Assembly: GCA_964602515.1 (NCBI GenBank)
Contig: CAZRRJ010000002.1
Coordinates: 496,001-560,000, forward strand
Length of the DNA stretch: 64,000 bases
Origin: Carboxylicivirga sp964602515
GTDB taxonomy: Bacteria; Bacteroidota; Bacteroidia; Bacteroidales; Marinilabiliaceae
Reading direction: 5' to 3'
In this document: piece by piece, positions 8,850 to 17,408 of the stretch
Layout of the letters: each line of letters starts with the position of its first letter
How positions within the stretch are numbered: the stretch's first letter is position 1
The notes under the pieces: model-generated
The model's input: the letters and a program-made list of their open reading frames with translations, nothing else
The model's database searches: none
Told to the model about the DNA's origin: nothing
Program-made: the position numbers and the translations under genes

Positions 8850-9425
8850 TTACAAAATTCTGGCTTCAATGTATTGAATCATCACATGGATGATTTTAAT
8901 GTGAATCTCTTGGATGCGATCCGAATAGCCGGTATGAGGTGCACGCAATTCCACATCAGCCAGATTAGCTAATTTGCCACCTGATTTACCGGTTAATGCT
9001 ATTACCTTTATGCCTTTTTCTTTGGCTTCTTTTACCGCATTAAGTACATTGGGTGAGTTGCCACTTGTGCTAATGGCCAGTAATACATCACCGGGCTGTC
9101 CTATCGCTTCCACATAGCGCGAAAAGATATAATCAAAACCAAAGTCATTACCCACACATGTTATATGTGTTGGATCGGAAATAGCTATTGCAGCCAGTCC
9201 ACGACGGTTTTCACGAAAACGTCCGCTTAGCTCTTCTGCAAAGTGCATGGCATCACTCATTGAGCCGCCGTTACCACACGCTATTACTTTATTGCCATTG
9301 CTTATCGCCCCGGCGATTAAATCACCAGCTATCATTATTTTGTCCCAGTTAGATGCGTCACTCATAAAGCGTGTTAATACTTCATGAGCTTCATTAAACT
9401 CTTTTATGATATCTTCTCGTGTCAT
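8850..9425 (-). CDS. gmhA: Sedoheptulose-7-phosphate isomerase
   Basis: Converts sedoheptulose 7-phosphate to D-glycero-D-manno-heptose 7-phosphate, the first step of ADP-heptose synthesis for the LPS core or other heptose glycans. The 191-residue SIS-domain protein follows E. coli GmhA closely by eye: ACGNGGSMSDAMHFAEELSG, CVGNDFGF, ISTSGNSPNV, and the C-terminal DRIQEIHIKIIH carrying the catalytic Gln and His. The His and Glu of MHFAEE are also kept. It is convergent with priA, 63 bases apart. The next enzyme of the pathway, a heptose-7-phosphate kinase, is encoded at 37145-38143, so the pathway is split across the window. Confidence 0.95.
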   Translation of the reverse strand: MTREDIIKEFNEAHEVLTRFMSDASNWDKIMIAGDLIAGAISNGNKVIACGNGGSMSDAMHFAEELSGRFRENRRGLAAIAISDPTHITCVGNDFGFDYIFSRYVEAIGQPGDVLLAISTSGNSPNVLNAVKEAKEKGIKVIALTGKSGGKLANLADVELRAPHTGYSDRIQEIHIKIIHVMIQYIEARIL

Positions 9426-9496
9426 ATCCGTTGTTTAAGCCGTAAAAATACAATGGCTTTTCTAAACTTAAAATTTTTTTAAGCTCAAAGGCTTAT

Positions 9497-9504
9497 TATC
9501 TTTG
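9497..9504 (+). promoter_or_regulatory. Putative -7 box (TATCTTTG) for the ion channel gene
   Basis: An exact TAnnTTTG match 23 bases before the ATG at 9528. The -33 region is a T-run without a clear TTTG. Confidence 0.5.
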
Positions 9505-9527
9505 GCCTGAACGTTATCCAAAAGCTT

Positions 9528-10334
9528 ATGACTCCATTAAAACGTCGCTTACACCAGGTTATTTTCGAGGCCGATACAAAGTCAGGTAAACGTTTCGACA
9601 TCTTTTTGATCATTCTGATTATTCTTAGCGTAATCATCGTAATGGTTGAGAGTGATGATACCATTTTTCCACAGGCCAATAGGTGGCTTAGCATTGCCGA
9701 GTGGGGCGTTACTATACTATTTACAGTTGAATATTGCCTTCGTATCTGGATAGTAGATAAACCACGGAAGTATATTTTCTCATTTTTTGGTGTGATTGAT
9801 TTATTGGCTATACTACCCACTTATCTTGGTCTTGCCTTTGGTGGAGCACAAATGCTGCTGGTAGTACGCTCCTTGCGCTTGGTTCGTGTTTTCAGGGTAC
9901 TAAAATTGACCCGCTATGTTAAAGAAGCCAGTGTTTTGTGGATGGCTCTAATATCTGCGCGAGGTAAAATCGGTGTTTTTTTATTTGTAGTTACTATTTT
10001 AGTTACTATACTGGGTACCATTATGTACCTGATTGAGACTCCCTACAATGAAGGTTTTCGGAGTATTCCGCAGAGTATATACTGGGCTATTGTTACACTT
10101 ACTACTGTAGGTTATGGCGATATTGCTCCTGTTACGGTATTTGGTAAATTTGTGGCAGGTTTTATCATGATAATTGGCTATTCAATTATTGCAGTGCCAA
10201 CTGGCTTGGTTACCAGTGAGCTGGTCAGAGGTAACCGAAAGATAGAAACCAATACCCGTGTGTGTGGTTCGTGCTTGTGCGAAGGGCATGATGATGAGGC
10301 GGTTTACTGCAAATATTGTGGTTGCAAAATCTGA
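9528..10334 (+). CDS. Voltage-gated potassium channel with C-terminal zinc-ribbon tail
   Basis: A 268-residue six-transmembrane Kv-type channel subunit, expected to form tetramers in the inner membrane. S4 shows basic residues every third position in VVRSLRLVRVFRVLKLTR, the voltage-sensor pattern. The pore loop carries the K+ filter TLTTVGYGD and is followed by the S6 helix. The last ~30 residues hold two Cys pairs (CGSCLC and CKYCGC), a rubredoxin-like zinc ribbon in the cytoplasm. The family is widespread in bacteria and its physiological role is mostly unknown. The gene stands alone between gmhA (divergent) and the small mutL-linked gene. The zinc tail may be a metal or redox sensor, which is inference. 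Confidence 0.92.
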   Translation: MTPLKRRLHQVIFEADTKSGKRFDIFLIILIILSVIIVMVESDDTIFPQANRWLSIAEWGVTILFTVEYCLRIWIVDKPRKYIFSFFGVIDLLAILPTYLGLAFGGAQMLLVVRSLRLVRVFRVLKLTRYVKEASVLWMALISARGKIGVFLFVVTILVTILGTIMYLIETPYNEGFRSIPQSIYWAIVTLTTVGYGDIAPVTVFGKFVAGFIMIIGYSIIAVPTGLVTSELVRGNRKIETNTRVCGSCLCEGHDDEAVYCKYCGCKI

Positions 10335-10460
10335 GTAAAAGTTATCAAGAACATCTTCACAATCCGTGTTAATAAGTTATTGTTTGCTCACCAGTAAGGT
10401 ATTATTGAGGCATTGCACAGGCAAAAGTATGCTTGCTTATTATTTTTAATGATTACTTGC

Positions 10461-10468
10461 TATCTTTG
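10461..10468 (+). promoter_or_regulatory. Putative -7 box (TATCTTTG) upstream of the small gene and mutL
   Basis: An exact TAnnTTTG match. A TTG at 10433-10435 is 25 bases upstream, wider than the usual spacing. Transcripts from here would have a ~115-base leader before the ATG at 10592; part of it can fold (TGCAA at 10480s with TTGCA at 10497-10501). Confidence 0.4.
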
Positions 10469-10591
10469 CATAGGTGCGGATGCAAACTAATTTTGTTGCA
10501 CAATTATCAAGGGGTATTTAAAATATCTTTTTTGTAAGGTGAATAGCGCCTTAATTGCTGATGTTTATCCTTGATACTAAAAACGAATAAG

Positions 10592-10921
10592 ATGAAAATT
10601 ACATTTTCAAGAATTTCCCGTCATCGTGTATTTCAACACGACCCTATCTATTATGATGCGAAGAAGGAAGAGCAAGCAATGCGTGAAAGAAGGATTAAAG
10701 AGGAGTTGGGTTTATTATCTGATGAAGAGAAAGAAACAGGTTATGCCGGGCGTATTAAAGGCGGTATGCGTCGACGGTTAAAGTCGCATTACGAAGTGGC
10801 TAGAAGTGAAAAGCGACGTTCAAACCTTCGTTTGGTTCTAATCTTGATAATATTAATGATTTTGGGTGTTTATCTTATTCAGGAAGGAATGGTTTGGATG
10901 GAGACCTTTTTTGCAGAGTAA
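10592..10921 (+). CDS. Small single-pass membrane protein, function unknown
   Basis: A 109-residue protein starting at ATG 10592; a TTG seven codons upstream is less likely. The N-terminal 75 residues are very charged (many Lys, Arg and Glu, including KKEEQAMRERRIKEELGLLS), so soluble and probably cytoplasmic. One transmembrane helix, LRLVLILIILMILGVYLI, lies near the C-terminus with ~12 residues beyond it. I cannot assign a family. It precedes mutL by 137 bases on the same strand, and I have an impression that small membrane genes of this kind occur beside mutL in other Bacteroidota, which suggests genuine expression but no shared function. Confidence 0.7.
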   Translation: MKITFSRISRHRVFQHDPIYYDAKKEEQAMRERRIKEELGLLSDEEKETGYAGRIKGGMRRRLKSHYEVARSEKRRSNLRLVLILIILMILGVYLIQEGMVWMETFFAE

Positions 10922-11058
10922 ATTAATTAAAAGATAGTTTTCTCGTCCTTATTTTGCTTAATGGATTGATGTCATCAGGTAATGTTAGGATGATTGCGTT
11001 TTAGTTATAAGTAATTGCTAAACAGGTTTGTAGTTTTATTAAAGAAGATTCATTACAC

Positions 11059-12966
11059 ATGTCAAATGTAATACAGTTATTGCCTGATTCGGTTGCCAAT
11101 CAGATTGCTGCCGGGGAGGTAATACAACGACCTGCATCGGTTATTAAGGAATTGATGGAAAATGCGGTGGATGCAGGAGCTACCGAGATTCAGGTTATCA
11201 CAAAAGATGCCGGAAAAACTCTGATTCAGATTATTGATAACGGTTGTGGTATGGCCGAAACAGATGCACGTATGGCATTTGAGCGTCATGCCACATCAAA
11301 AATAAAGGAAGCCAGTGACCTGTTTGCTTTACGAACCATGGGTTTTCGTGGTGAGGCATTGGCATCTATTGCAGCCATTGCACAGGTGGAACTAAAAACC
11401 CGCCAGGAGAATGATGATATTGGAATTCAAATTTGTATCTCAGCATCACAAGTCGAGTCGCAGGAACCAGTTCAGTGCCCTGTTGGTAGTCAGTTTTGTA
11501 TTAAAAATCTGTTTTATAATGTTCCTGCCCGACGTCGTTTTCTTAAAAAAACATCAACGGAGCTCCGGCACATTATAAATGAATTTCAACGGGTGGCTTT
11601 AGCTAATCCACATATTGCACTAAGCCTGGTACACAATGATGTTCCAATGTTTAATTTGCCGGCTGGTAATATTAAGCAACGGGTGGTTAATATGAATGGA
11701 AAACAAATGGGTAATAACTTAATGCCTATTGACACTGATACGGTGATGGTGAAGATTACCGGTTTTATAGGTAAGCCTGAATCAGCAAAAAAGACAATGG
11801 GCGATCAGTTTTTCTTTGTCAATAACCGTTATATGCGTCATCCTTATTTGCACCGCGCAGTAATGGATGCCTATGGCAATATCCTTCATCCTGATACTAT
11901 TCCGGCTTATTTTATCTTTCTGGAAGTAGATCCAAAGATTGTTGATGTTAACATTCATCCAACTAAAACAGAGGTTAAATTTGAAGATGAGCGTGCCATA
12001 TGGCAAATATTAAGTGCTGCTATCCGCGAAAGCCTGGGTAAGTTTAATATGATGCCATCCATTGACTTTGATACAACAGATCAGGTTTTTATTCCTGTTT
12101 CATCCGATAAGGTAGATCTGGTGGAACCAACAGTAGAGGTTAATCCTTATTATAATCCTTTTGATGAACAAACAAGTCAGGTTACATCGGATCGCAGTGG
12201 AGGTAATACAGCTACCTTTCAGTCGAAATCATCTGTCGAAGGCTGGGAGAAGATGTATGCAGGAAATGAAAGCAATGAATTACCGGATTTCTCGGCTTTG
12301 GCTAATGCTGAGATGGAGAATGCAGGGCGTCCGTTTGAAACACCACAGGAAGAGCCGGTTCAGCAAACCATATTATCTTCAGGAGGTGGTTCAGAGGCAC
12401 AAGGTAATAGTCGTTTTTTTCAATTGAAGAATCGTTATATCCTCACATCAGTAAAGTCAGGATTGATGCTTATCGATCAGAAACGTGCTCATGAAAGGAT
12501 TGTTTTTGAGGGTTTTATTCGTTCATTGCAAAGTGGTGCATCGCTATCTCAGAAAAGCCTGTTTCCTGAAGAGTTACATTTTGGGCCAGAAGAAATAGCT
12601 ATGGTTAATGAACTAAAGCAGGATTTATTTTTTTTGGGGATGGAGTTGGAACAGACCGATGATGAAACATTTAAAGTATTATCAACACCGGCAGGCTTGG
12701 ATAATGTATCGGCTTCCCAGTTGATAGATGGCATATTAACAGATTTTAGAGATGGCGAAGTTGATTTGCAGAAGGAAGTTACAGAACAAGTGGCAACTTC
12801 TATGGCTCAACGTGCTGCTATTCCGTATGGTAAAGTTTTATCAGCTTTAGAAATGAGTGAATTATTTGATCAGCTCTTTGCTTGTCAGATTCCTAATTTT
12901 TCACCTTCGGGTAAAACGATTATTTCCATTATGGATAATGACGAATTGCTAAAGCGATTTGTATAA
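11059..12966 (+). CDS. mutL: DNA mismatch repair protein MutL
   Basis: MutL links MutS mismatch recognition to strand removal. The 635-residue protein has the N-terminal GHKL ATPase: IAAGEVIQRPASVIKELMEN, the DAG box VDAGAT, DNGCGM, and the family signature GFRGEALASIA, followed by the S5-fold transducer domain (VNNRYMRHP, VDVNIHPTKTEVKF). A polar linker runs from about residue 340 to 440. The C-terminal dimerisation domain contains LMLIDQKRAHERI, where the strict DQHA endonuclease motif reads DQKRA. That motif is altered, so endonuclease activity is uncertain even though this phylum lacks MutH. Length is typical. A long hairpin follows the stop codon. Confidence 0.95.
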   Translation: MSNVIQLLPDSVANQIAAGEVIQRPASVIKELMENAVDAGATEIQVITKDAGKTLIQIIDNGCGMAETDARMAFERHATSKIKEASDLFALRTMGFRGEALASIAAIAQVELKTRQENDDIGIQICISASQVESQEPVQCPVGSQFCIKNLFYNVPARRRFLKKTSTELRHIINEFQRVALANPHIALSLVHNDVPMFNLPAGNIKQRVVNMNGKQMGNNLMPIDTDTVMVKITGFIGKPESAKKTMGDQFFFVNNRYMRHPYLHRAVMDAYGNILHPDTIPAYFIFLEVDPKIVDVNIHPTKTEVKFEDERAIWQILSAAIRESLGKFNMMPSIDFDTTDQVFIPVSSDKVDLVEPTVEVNPYYNPFDEQTSQVTSDRSGGNTATFQSKSSVEGWEKMYAGNESNELPDFSALANAEMENAGRPFETPQEEPVQQTILSSGGGSEAQGNSRFFQLKNRYILTSVKSGLMLIDQKRAHERIVFEGFIRSLQSGASLSQKSLFPEELHFGPEEIAMVNELKQDLFFLGMELEQTDDETFKVLSTPAGLDNVSASQLIDGILTDFRDGEVDLQKEVTEQVATSMAQRAAIPYGKVLSALEMSELFDQLFACQIPNFSPSGKTIISIMDNDELLKRFV

Positions 12967-12972
12967 AATGCC

Positions 12973-13010
12973 ATATTGACAGAAAGTTCTTACATTCTTT
13001 TTGTCAATAT
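12973..13010 (+). terminator. Hairpin after mutL
   Basis: Arms 12973-12986 and 12997-13010 pair at 13 of 14 positions around a 10-base loop, starting seven bases after the mutL stop. No long T-run follows, so it may be a weak terminator or a processing site between mutL and the rhomboid pair. Confidence 0.5.
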
Positions 13011-13096
13011 TTGAAGCATTTGGCTTAATTTAGAGAGAACTAATATTTGGCATTGATATTGTTGCGCATTAGCTCAAATAAAAAAATACAATTGAG

Positions 13097-13834
13097 ATGA
13101 ACTACCGTCCATCACCATTGGCTGGATTACCGCCTGTTACAAAGAATTTGCTTATTATTAATGCACTGTTCCTTTTGGCAACGTGGGTGCTGAAAAGTAC
13201 ATTCGGCATAGATTTGGGTCATTACTTAGGGCTCTATTTTCCCTTGTCTGATAATTTTCATCCGGCACAGTTTGGAACATATATGTTTATGCATGCAGAT
13301 TTTATGCATTTATTCTTTAATATGTTTGCTCTCTTTATGTTCGGACGTGTGTTGGAAGTATACTGGGGACCAAAGAAATTCTTTTTATATTACATCGTAA
13401 CAGGTGTTGGTGCGGCAATTATACAATTGGGATTTAAGTACATTGATTATAGTAATGCTATTGCACTCTTAAGCCCCAAACAGGTTGAGATTGTTTATGA
13501 GCAGGGGGCGCAAGCCTTAAGGGAGTACAAGAACTTCACTAACCCGGAGATGCGTAATTTTAACTATGTGTTAAATGGATCTATGGTTGGGGCATCAGGT
13601 GCTGTTTTTGGTATTTTATTGGCCTTCGGAATGCTGTTTCCTAACACCGAGTTAATGCTCTTGTTTCCACCAATACCTATTAAAGCAAAGTATTTTGTAA
13701 TGATTTATGGCGTTGCTGAGCTCTTTATGGGTGTTGCTAACTTTTCATATGATAATGTTGCACATTGGGCGCATCTTGGAGGTATGGTATTTGGTTTTAT
13801 CCTGATTAAGTATTGGGAGAAAAGGGGTATATAA
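13097..13834 (+). CDS. Rhomboid family intramembrane serine protease (first of tandem pair)
   Basis: A 245-residue polytopic membrane protein of the rhomboid family, which cleaves transmembrane substrates inside the bilayer. The L1-region motif HADFMHLFFNMFALFMFG, the catalytic Ser in VGASGAVFG, and the catalytic His in AHWAHLGGMVFG are all present, so it should be active. There are about six membrane segments. Between the third helix and the catalytic serine lies an unusually long soluble insertion (around residues 115-155, rich in Gln, Glu and Tyr). It begins with an ATG and is followed 10 bases later by a second rhomboid, so the two are probably one transcript. Substrates are unknown. Confidence 0.92.
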   Translation: MNYRPSPLAGLPPVTKNLLIINALFLLATWVLKSTFGIDLGHYLGLYFPLSDNFHPAQFGTYMFMHADFMHLFFNMFALFMFGRVLEVYWGPKKFFLYYIVTGVGAAIIQLGFKYIDYSNAIALLSPKQVEIVYEQGAQALREYKNFTNPEMRNFNYVLNGSMVGASGAVFGILLAFGMLFPNTELMLLFPPIPIKAKYFVMIYGVAELFMGVANFSYDNVAHWAHLGGMVFGFILIKYWEKRGI

Positions 13835-13844
13835 TATTAAGGTA

Positions 13845-14732
13845 ATGGGAATACTTGATGAAATAAAGCAGTCGTACAGGCAAGGGGGAGCACTTACTAA
13901 GTTGATTTATATTAATGTAGGTGTCTTTATTGTTATCCGTTTATTGCAAGCATTCTTCAGTTTCTCCACAGGCTCGGCAAGTATTAACGATTATCCATTA
14001 CTGGAGTGGCTTTCGGTACCTGCAGATCTAATGGTATTGATGTTGAAACCGTGGACTTTACTAACATATATGTTTGTGCATTACGATTTTTTGCACATAC
14101 TTTTTAATATGCTTTACCTGTATTGGTTCGGGCGTATTTTTCTGGAATTTTTAAACTCTCGTCAGTTATTAGGTGTTTATATATTAGGAGGGCTGACAGG
14201 CGTTGTTTTTTATTTGGTGAGTTATAATTTTATTTCTGTACTGCATCAGCAGTCTTCTTATGCTATTTTAATGGGAGCATCCGGCTCCGTAATGGCTATT
14301 TTGTTTGCAGTAGCTAAATATGCACCCAATCATAAGATTTATCTTATGTTTTTTGGGGCAGTACCTTTAAAGTATATGGCCTTGGCCGCTTTAGTAATCG
14401 ATTTAATAAGTATTCCGGCCTTATCAAATACCGGCGGACATTTAACGCATATTGGAGGAGCGGCATTTGGTTATTTTTATGGCGCATCAATATCAAAAGG
14501 AAGAGATATTACATTAGGATTTAATCGCTTAATGGATCGTATTGTAAGTATCTTTTCCCATCAATCCAAATTAAAAGTCACACACCGGCGTCCGATGACG
14601 GATATGGAATACAATAGACGAGAATTAAGTAAGCAGAAAGAAGTAGACCGGGTACTTGATAAAATAAAAACTAGTGGGTACGATAGCTTAACAAAAGATG
14701 AAAAACAAATACTGTTTGATGCCAGTAAGTAA
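13845..14732 (+). CDS. Rhomboid family intramembrane serine protease (second of tandem pair)
   Basis: A 295-residue rhomboid paralogue of the preceding gene. It shows HYDFLHILFNMLYLYWFG, the catalytic Ser in MGASGSVMA and the His in HLTHIGGAAFGYFYG. The last 70-80 residues form a charged cytoplasmic tail (RRPMTDMEYNRRELSKQKEV and onward) absent from the first copy; its end, YDSLTKDEKQILFDASK, is a motif often seen at the C-terminus of Bacteroidota rhomboids. The two copies are too divergent to be a recent duplication. The gene lies 10 bases after its partner and 11 bases before the EEP-family gene, an operon-like spacing. Confidence 0.92.
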   Translation: MGILDEIKQSYRQGGALTKLIYINVGVFIVIRLLQAFFSFSTGSASINDYPLLEWLSVPADLMVLMLKPWTLLTYMFVHYDFLHILFNMLYLYWFGRIFLEFLNSRQLLGVYILGGLTGVVFYLVSYNFISVLHQQSSYAILMGASGSVMAILFAVAKYAPNHKIYLMFFGAVPLKYMALAALVIDLISIPALSNTGGHLTHIGGAAFGYFYGASISKGRDITLGFNRLMDRIVSIFSHQSKLKVTHRRPMTDMEYNRRELSKQKEVDRVLDKIKTSGYDSLTKDEKQILFDASK

Positions 14733-14743
14733 ATTGAGCAATT

Positions 14744-15853
14744 TTGATACGACGTTTTTTTAAATCGATAGTTACCGTAATAAGCCTGATTTCATCAGGT
14801 GCGCTTTTGTTTACCGTATTAACAGCTTTAATTAGTCCTGCACATACCTCTGTATTTGCCTTTACGGGCTATGTATTTCCATTGTTGTGGGTTTTTAATT
14901 TTCTGCTTTTTGTATTCTGGCTTTTCAAAAGGCGCTGGCAGGCATTAATTCCATTAATTGCCATATTTATTACCTGGTCGGAGTGGAATCATACTTTTCA
15001 GTGGAAGGGAAAGGGCGTTGAAGTGTCAGAACTTCAGTGTCCTATAAAGGTAATGAGTTTTAATGTGCGTATTTTTGATTATTACGATGCTATCGGTAAA
15101 GATACGCATGAGAAGATATTTGATCTGATTCGTAAGGAAAATCCTGATGTACTTTGTTTGCAGGAGTTTTTTACGGTTAAAAATAAGAAACAGTTTAGTG
15201 AAAATTATATTCTCAGGCGATTAAATCAGTTTAAATACAAACACATTGAATACCGCTCGGAAAAGCGTGGAAATCGTAATTTTGGTTTAGTAACCTTTAG
15301 TAAATATCCAATAGTAGAAAAGAATAGCCTTAAATTTGAGCAAACAAATAATTTTAGTATTCAAACCGATATCAATGCTTTTGGCCATCGGATTCGTGTA
15401 TTCAATAATCATCTCGAATCAATTAGATTCAGCCGTCAGCAACTTAATTTTTTAGATAGTATCAATTATCGTAACGGACAGGAACGACAGGATAATATAA
15501 GAGCCATTAGTAATAAGTTAAAGATTGCTTTTACTAATAGGGCAACGCAGGCAGAATATATTGGCAGGCATATTTTCAATTCACCCTATCCGGCAATTGT
15601 ATGTGGTGATTTTAACGATACCCCTGTGTCGTATGTTTACCGTAAGATGAGAGGAAAGTTGAAAGATGCTTTTCAGGAATCTGGTCGTGGTTTTGGAGGA
15701 ACCTACAATGGGCAGTTACCATCTTTCCGTATTGATTTTATCTTTCATGATAAACGCTTTTCGTCTTATAATTTTCAACGCCTAAAGATTAATTTATCAG
15801 ATCATTACCCAATTATAACAACACTTGACTTAAATCCAGAAGCGAGTCGGTAA
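14744..15853 (+). CDS. Membrane-anchored endonuclease/exonuclease/phosphatase family protein
   Basis: A 369-residue protein with two or three N-terminal transmembrane helices (about residues 10-80) followed by an EEP (DNase I-like) domain. Active-site blocks are visible: MSFNVRIFDYY (Asn), DVLCLQEF (metal-binding Glu), VCGDFNDTP and the terminal SDHYPIITTL (catalytic His). The family cleaves phosphodiester or phosphomonoester bonds in nucleic acids, lipids or inositol phosphates; the substrate here cannot be told. The best start is TTG at 14744, since no ATG occurs near the N-terminal membrane segment. It follows the rhomboid pair by 11 bases and is likely co-transcribed. Confidence 0.85.
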   Translation: MIRRFFKSIVTVISLISSGALLFTVLTALISPAHTSVFAFTGYVFPLLWVFNFLLFVFWLFKRRWQALIPLIAIFITWSEWNHTFQWKGKGVEVSELQCPIKVMSFNVRIFDYYDAIGKDTHEKIFDLIRKENPDVLCLQEFFTVKNKKQFSENYILRRLNQFKYKHIEYRSEKRGNRNFGLVTFSKYPIVEKNSLKFEQTNNFSIQTDINAFGHRIRVFNNHLESIRFSRQQLNFLDSINYRNGQERQDNIRAISNKLKIAFTNRATQAEYIGRHIFNSPYPAIVCGDFNDTPVSYVYRKMRGKLKDAFQESGRGFGGTYNGQLPSFRIDFIFHDKRFSSYNFQRLKINLSDHYPIITTLDLNPEASR

Positions 15854-15906
15854 TTGCTTCAATACAATTAATAAAGGAGTATAGAATCTTATTTGTAGTT
15901 TTTCAC

Positions 15907-15953
15907 TTTTTACACTTCACTTCTACATTTTATTTATCTATTTTTACACTTCA
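15907..15953 (+). repeat. 13-bp direct repeat between the EEP gene and thyA
   Basis: TTTTTACACTTCA occurs at 15907-15919 and again at 15941-15953, 34 bases apart start to start (about three helical turns). It is in the 198-base gap upstream of thyA and could be a paired protein-binding site, or chance in T-rich DNA. Confidence 0.35.
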
Positions 15954-16051
15954 ATCTGGGTATGTATGATTGTTTTGAGGTGAGCTGCTATAGTAAAACA
16001 GTGCTATTATAACCAGTTTTCGCTCAATAACACATTAGCTATTTAAGAATT

Positions 16052-16846
16052 ATGAAGCAGTATTTAGACCTTTTAGAAAGGGTTTTGGATGAAGGGAATA
16101 AGAAGGAAGACAGGACAGGTACAGGTACAATCAGTGTTTTTGGTCATCAAATGCGATTTGATTTAAGTGAAGGATTTCCTTTGCTAACGACAAAAAAATT
16201 ACATCTGAAATCTATTATTTACGAGCTTTTATGGTTTTTAAAGGGGAGTACTAATGTAAAATATTTGCAGGATAATGGTGTTCGGATCTGGAATGAATGG
16301 GCAAGAGAAGATGGTGAATTAGGGCCTGTATACGGTTATCAGTGGCGCTCATGGCCCGACTATAAAAAAGGGCATATCGATCAGATAAAGCAAGTTATAG
16401 AAAGTATTAAAACGAATCCTGATTCACGGCGTCATATTGTTAGTGCATGGAATGTTGGTGATATTGAAAATATGCAGCTACCGCCTTGCCATATATTGTT
16501 TCAGTTTTATGTGGCTGATGGTAAACTTAGTTGTCAGCTTTACCAGCGTAGTGCAGATATCTTTTTAGGCGTGCCGTTTAATATTGCATCGTACGCAATT
16601 TTGACCATGATGGTAGCACAGGTATGCGGTTTACAGCCCGGTACCTTTGTACATACCTTAGGCGATGCACATATATACCTCAATCACTTGGAGCAGGTTA
16701 AACTACAATTAACACGCCAGCCGATGGCTTTACCTCAATTCAAAATTAATCCGGAACGTAAAAATATTGACGACTTTGTATTTGAGGATTTTGAATTGAT
16801 TAATTACGAATCGCATCCACATATAAAAGGAGCTATTTCAATCTGA
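16052..16846 (+). CDS. thyA: Thymidylate synthase
   Basis: Methylates dUMP to dTMP with methylene-tetrahydrofolate, releasing dihydrofolate. The 264-residue length equals the classic short ThyA (E. coli type). Motifs: RTGTGTISVFGHQMRFDLS, the nucleophile Cys in LPPCHILFQFYV, SCQLYQRSADIFLGVPFNIA, GDAHIYLNH. It begins at ATG 16052 and is followed 26 bases later by folA, the enzyme that recycles its dihydrofolate product, the common thyA-folA pairing. No defects. Because ThyA is present, a flavin-dependent ThyX is not needed. Confidence 0.97.
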   Translation: MKQYLDLLERVLDEGNKKEDRTGTGTISVFGHQMRFDLSEGFPLLTTKKLHLKSIIYELLWFLKGSTNVKYLQDNGVRIWNEWAREDGELGPVYGYQWRSWPDYKKGHIDQIKQVIESIKTNPDSRRHIVSAWNVGDIENMQLPPCHILFQFYVADGKLSCQLYQRSADIFLGVPFNIASYAILTMMVAQVCGLQPGTFVHTLGDAHIYLNHLEQVKLQLTRQPMALPQFKINPERKNIDDFVFEDFELINYESHPHIKGAISI

Positions 16847-16872
16847 CATTAGTTTTTAGACATCTACTTTAT

Positions 16873-17373
16873 ATGATTTTAGCAATGATTGTTGCCATTG
16901 ATAAGCGCAATGGTATTGGAAAAGATAATGACCAACTGGCTTATATCTCAGCAGACTTAAAGCGTTTTAAAGCTTTAACAACGGGTTACACCATTTTAAT
17001 GGGACGTAAAACCTTTGAAGCTTTGCCTAAAGGTGCTCTGCCCAATCGCCGTAATGTGGTTATAACGCGTCAGGAAGATTATATAGCCAAAGGAGCAGAT
17101 GTGGTTACTTCGTTAGAGGAGGCCATTGAAATATGTAAAGGTGACGAGAAAGTTTTTGTAATTGGAGGGGGCGAAATATACAAGACTTTTCTTCCGGAAA
17201 CTGATGAGTTGTACCTGACCCAGATTCACCATACTTTTAATGAAGCTGATGTTTTCTTTCCGGAAATAGTGGCCGATGAGTGGGTGCTAAATAATGAAGA
17301 AGGCCCTTTTACCGATGAAAAGACACAACTGTCGTACTCATACCTGGATATGAAAAGGAAGCAGGTAAATTGA
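16873..17373 (+). CDS. folA: Dihydrofolate reductase
   Basis: Reduces dihydrofolate to tetrahydrofolate with NADPH. The 166-residue protein shows the start MILAMIVAIDKRNGIGKDN, the adenine-binding stretch TILMGRKTFEALPKGALPNR, and the glycine loop KVFVIGGGEIYKTFLP. In the conserved position before the first helix it has SADLKRFKALT, matching the PxDLxxFK block with Ser-Ala in place of the usual Pro. It is the second gene of the thyA-folA operon. Length is typical of chromosomal bacterial DHFR. Confidence 0.96.
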   Translation: MILAMIVAIDKRNGIGKDNDQLAYISADLKRFKALTTGYTILMGRKTFEALPKGALPNRRNVVITRQEDYIAKGADVVTSLEEAIEICKGDEKVFVIGGGEIYKTFLPETDELYLTQIHHTFNEADVFFPEIVADEWVLNNEEGPFTDEKTQLSYSYLDMKRKQVN

Positions 17374-17408
17374 ATTATTACCTCGTCCTTTTTTGTAGGA
17401 GTGTAATG

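Noticed and set aside
10335..10591. tRNA or small RNA gene in the gap before the mutL-linked small gene
   Set aside because: No cloverleaf or terminator pattern; only a short inverted repeat and a -7 box.
15907..15953. CRISPR-like short repeat spacing
   Set aside because: Only two copies of a T-rich 13-mer and no further units, so not an array.
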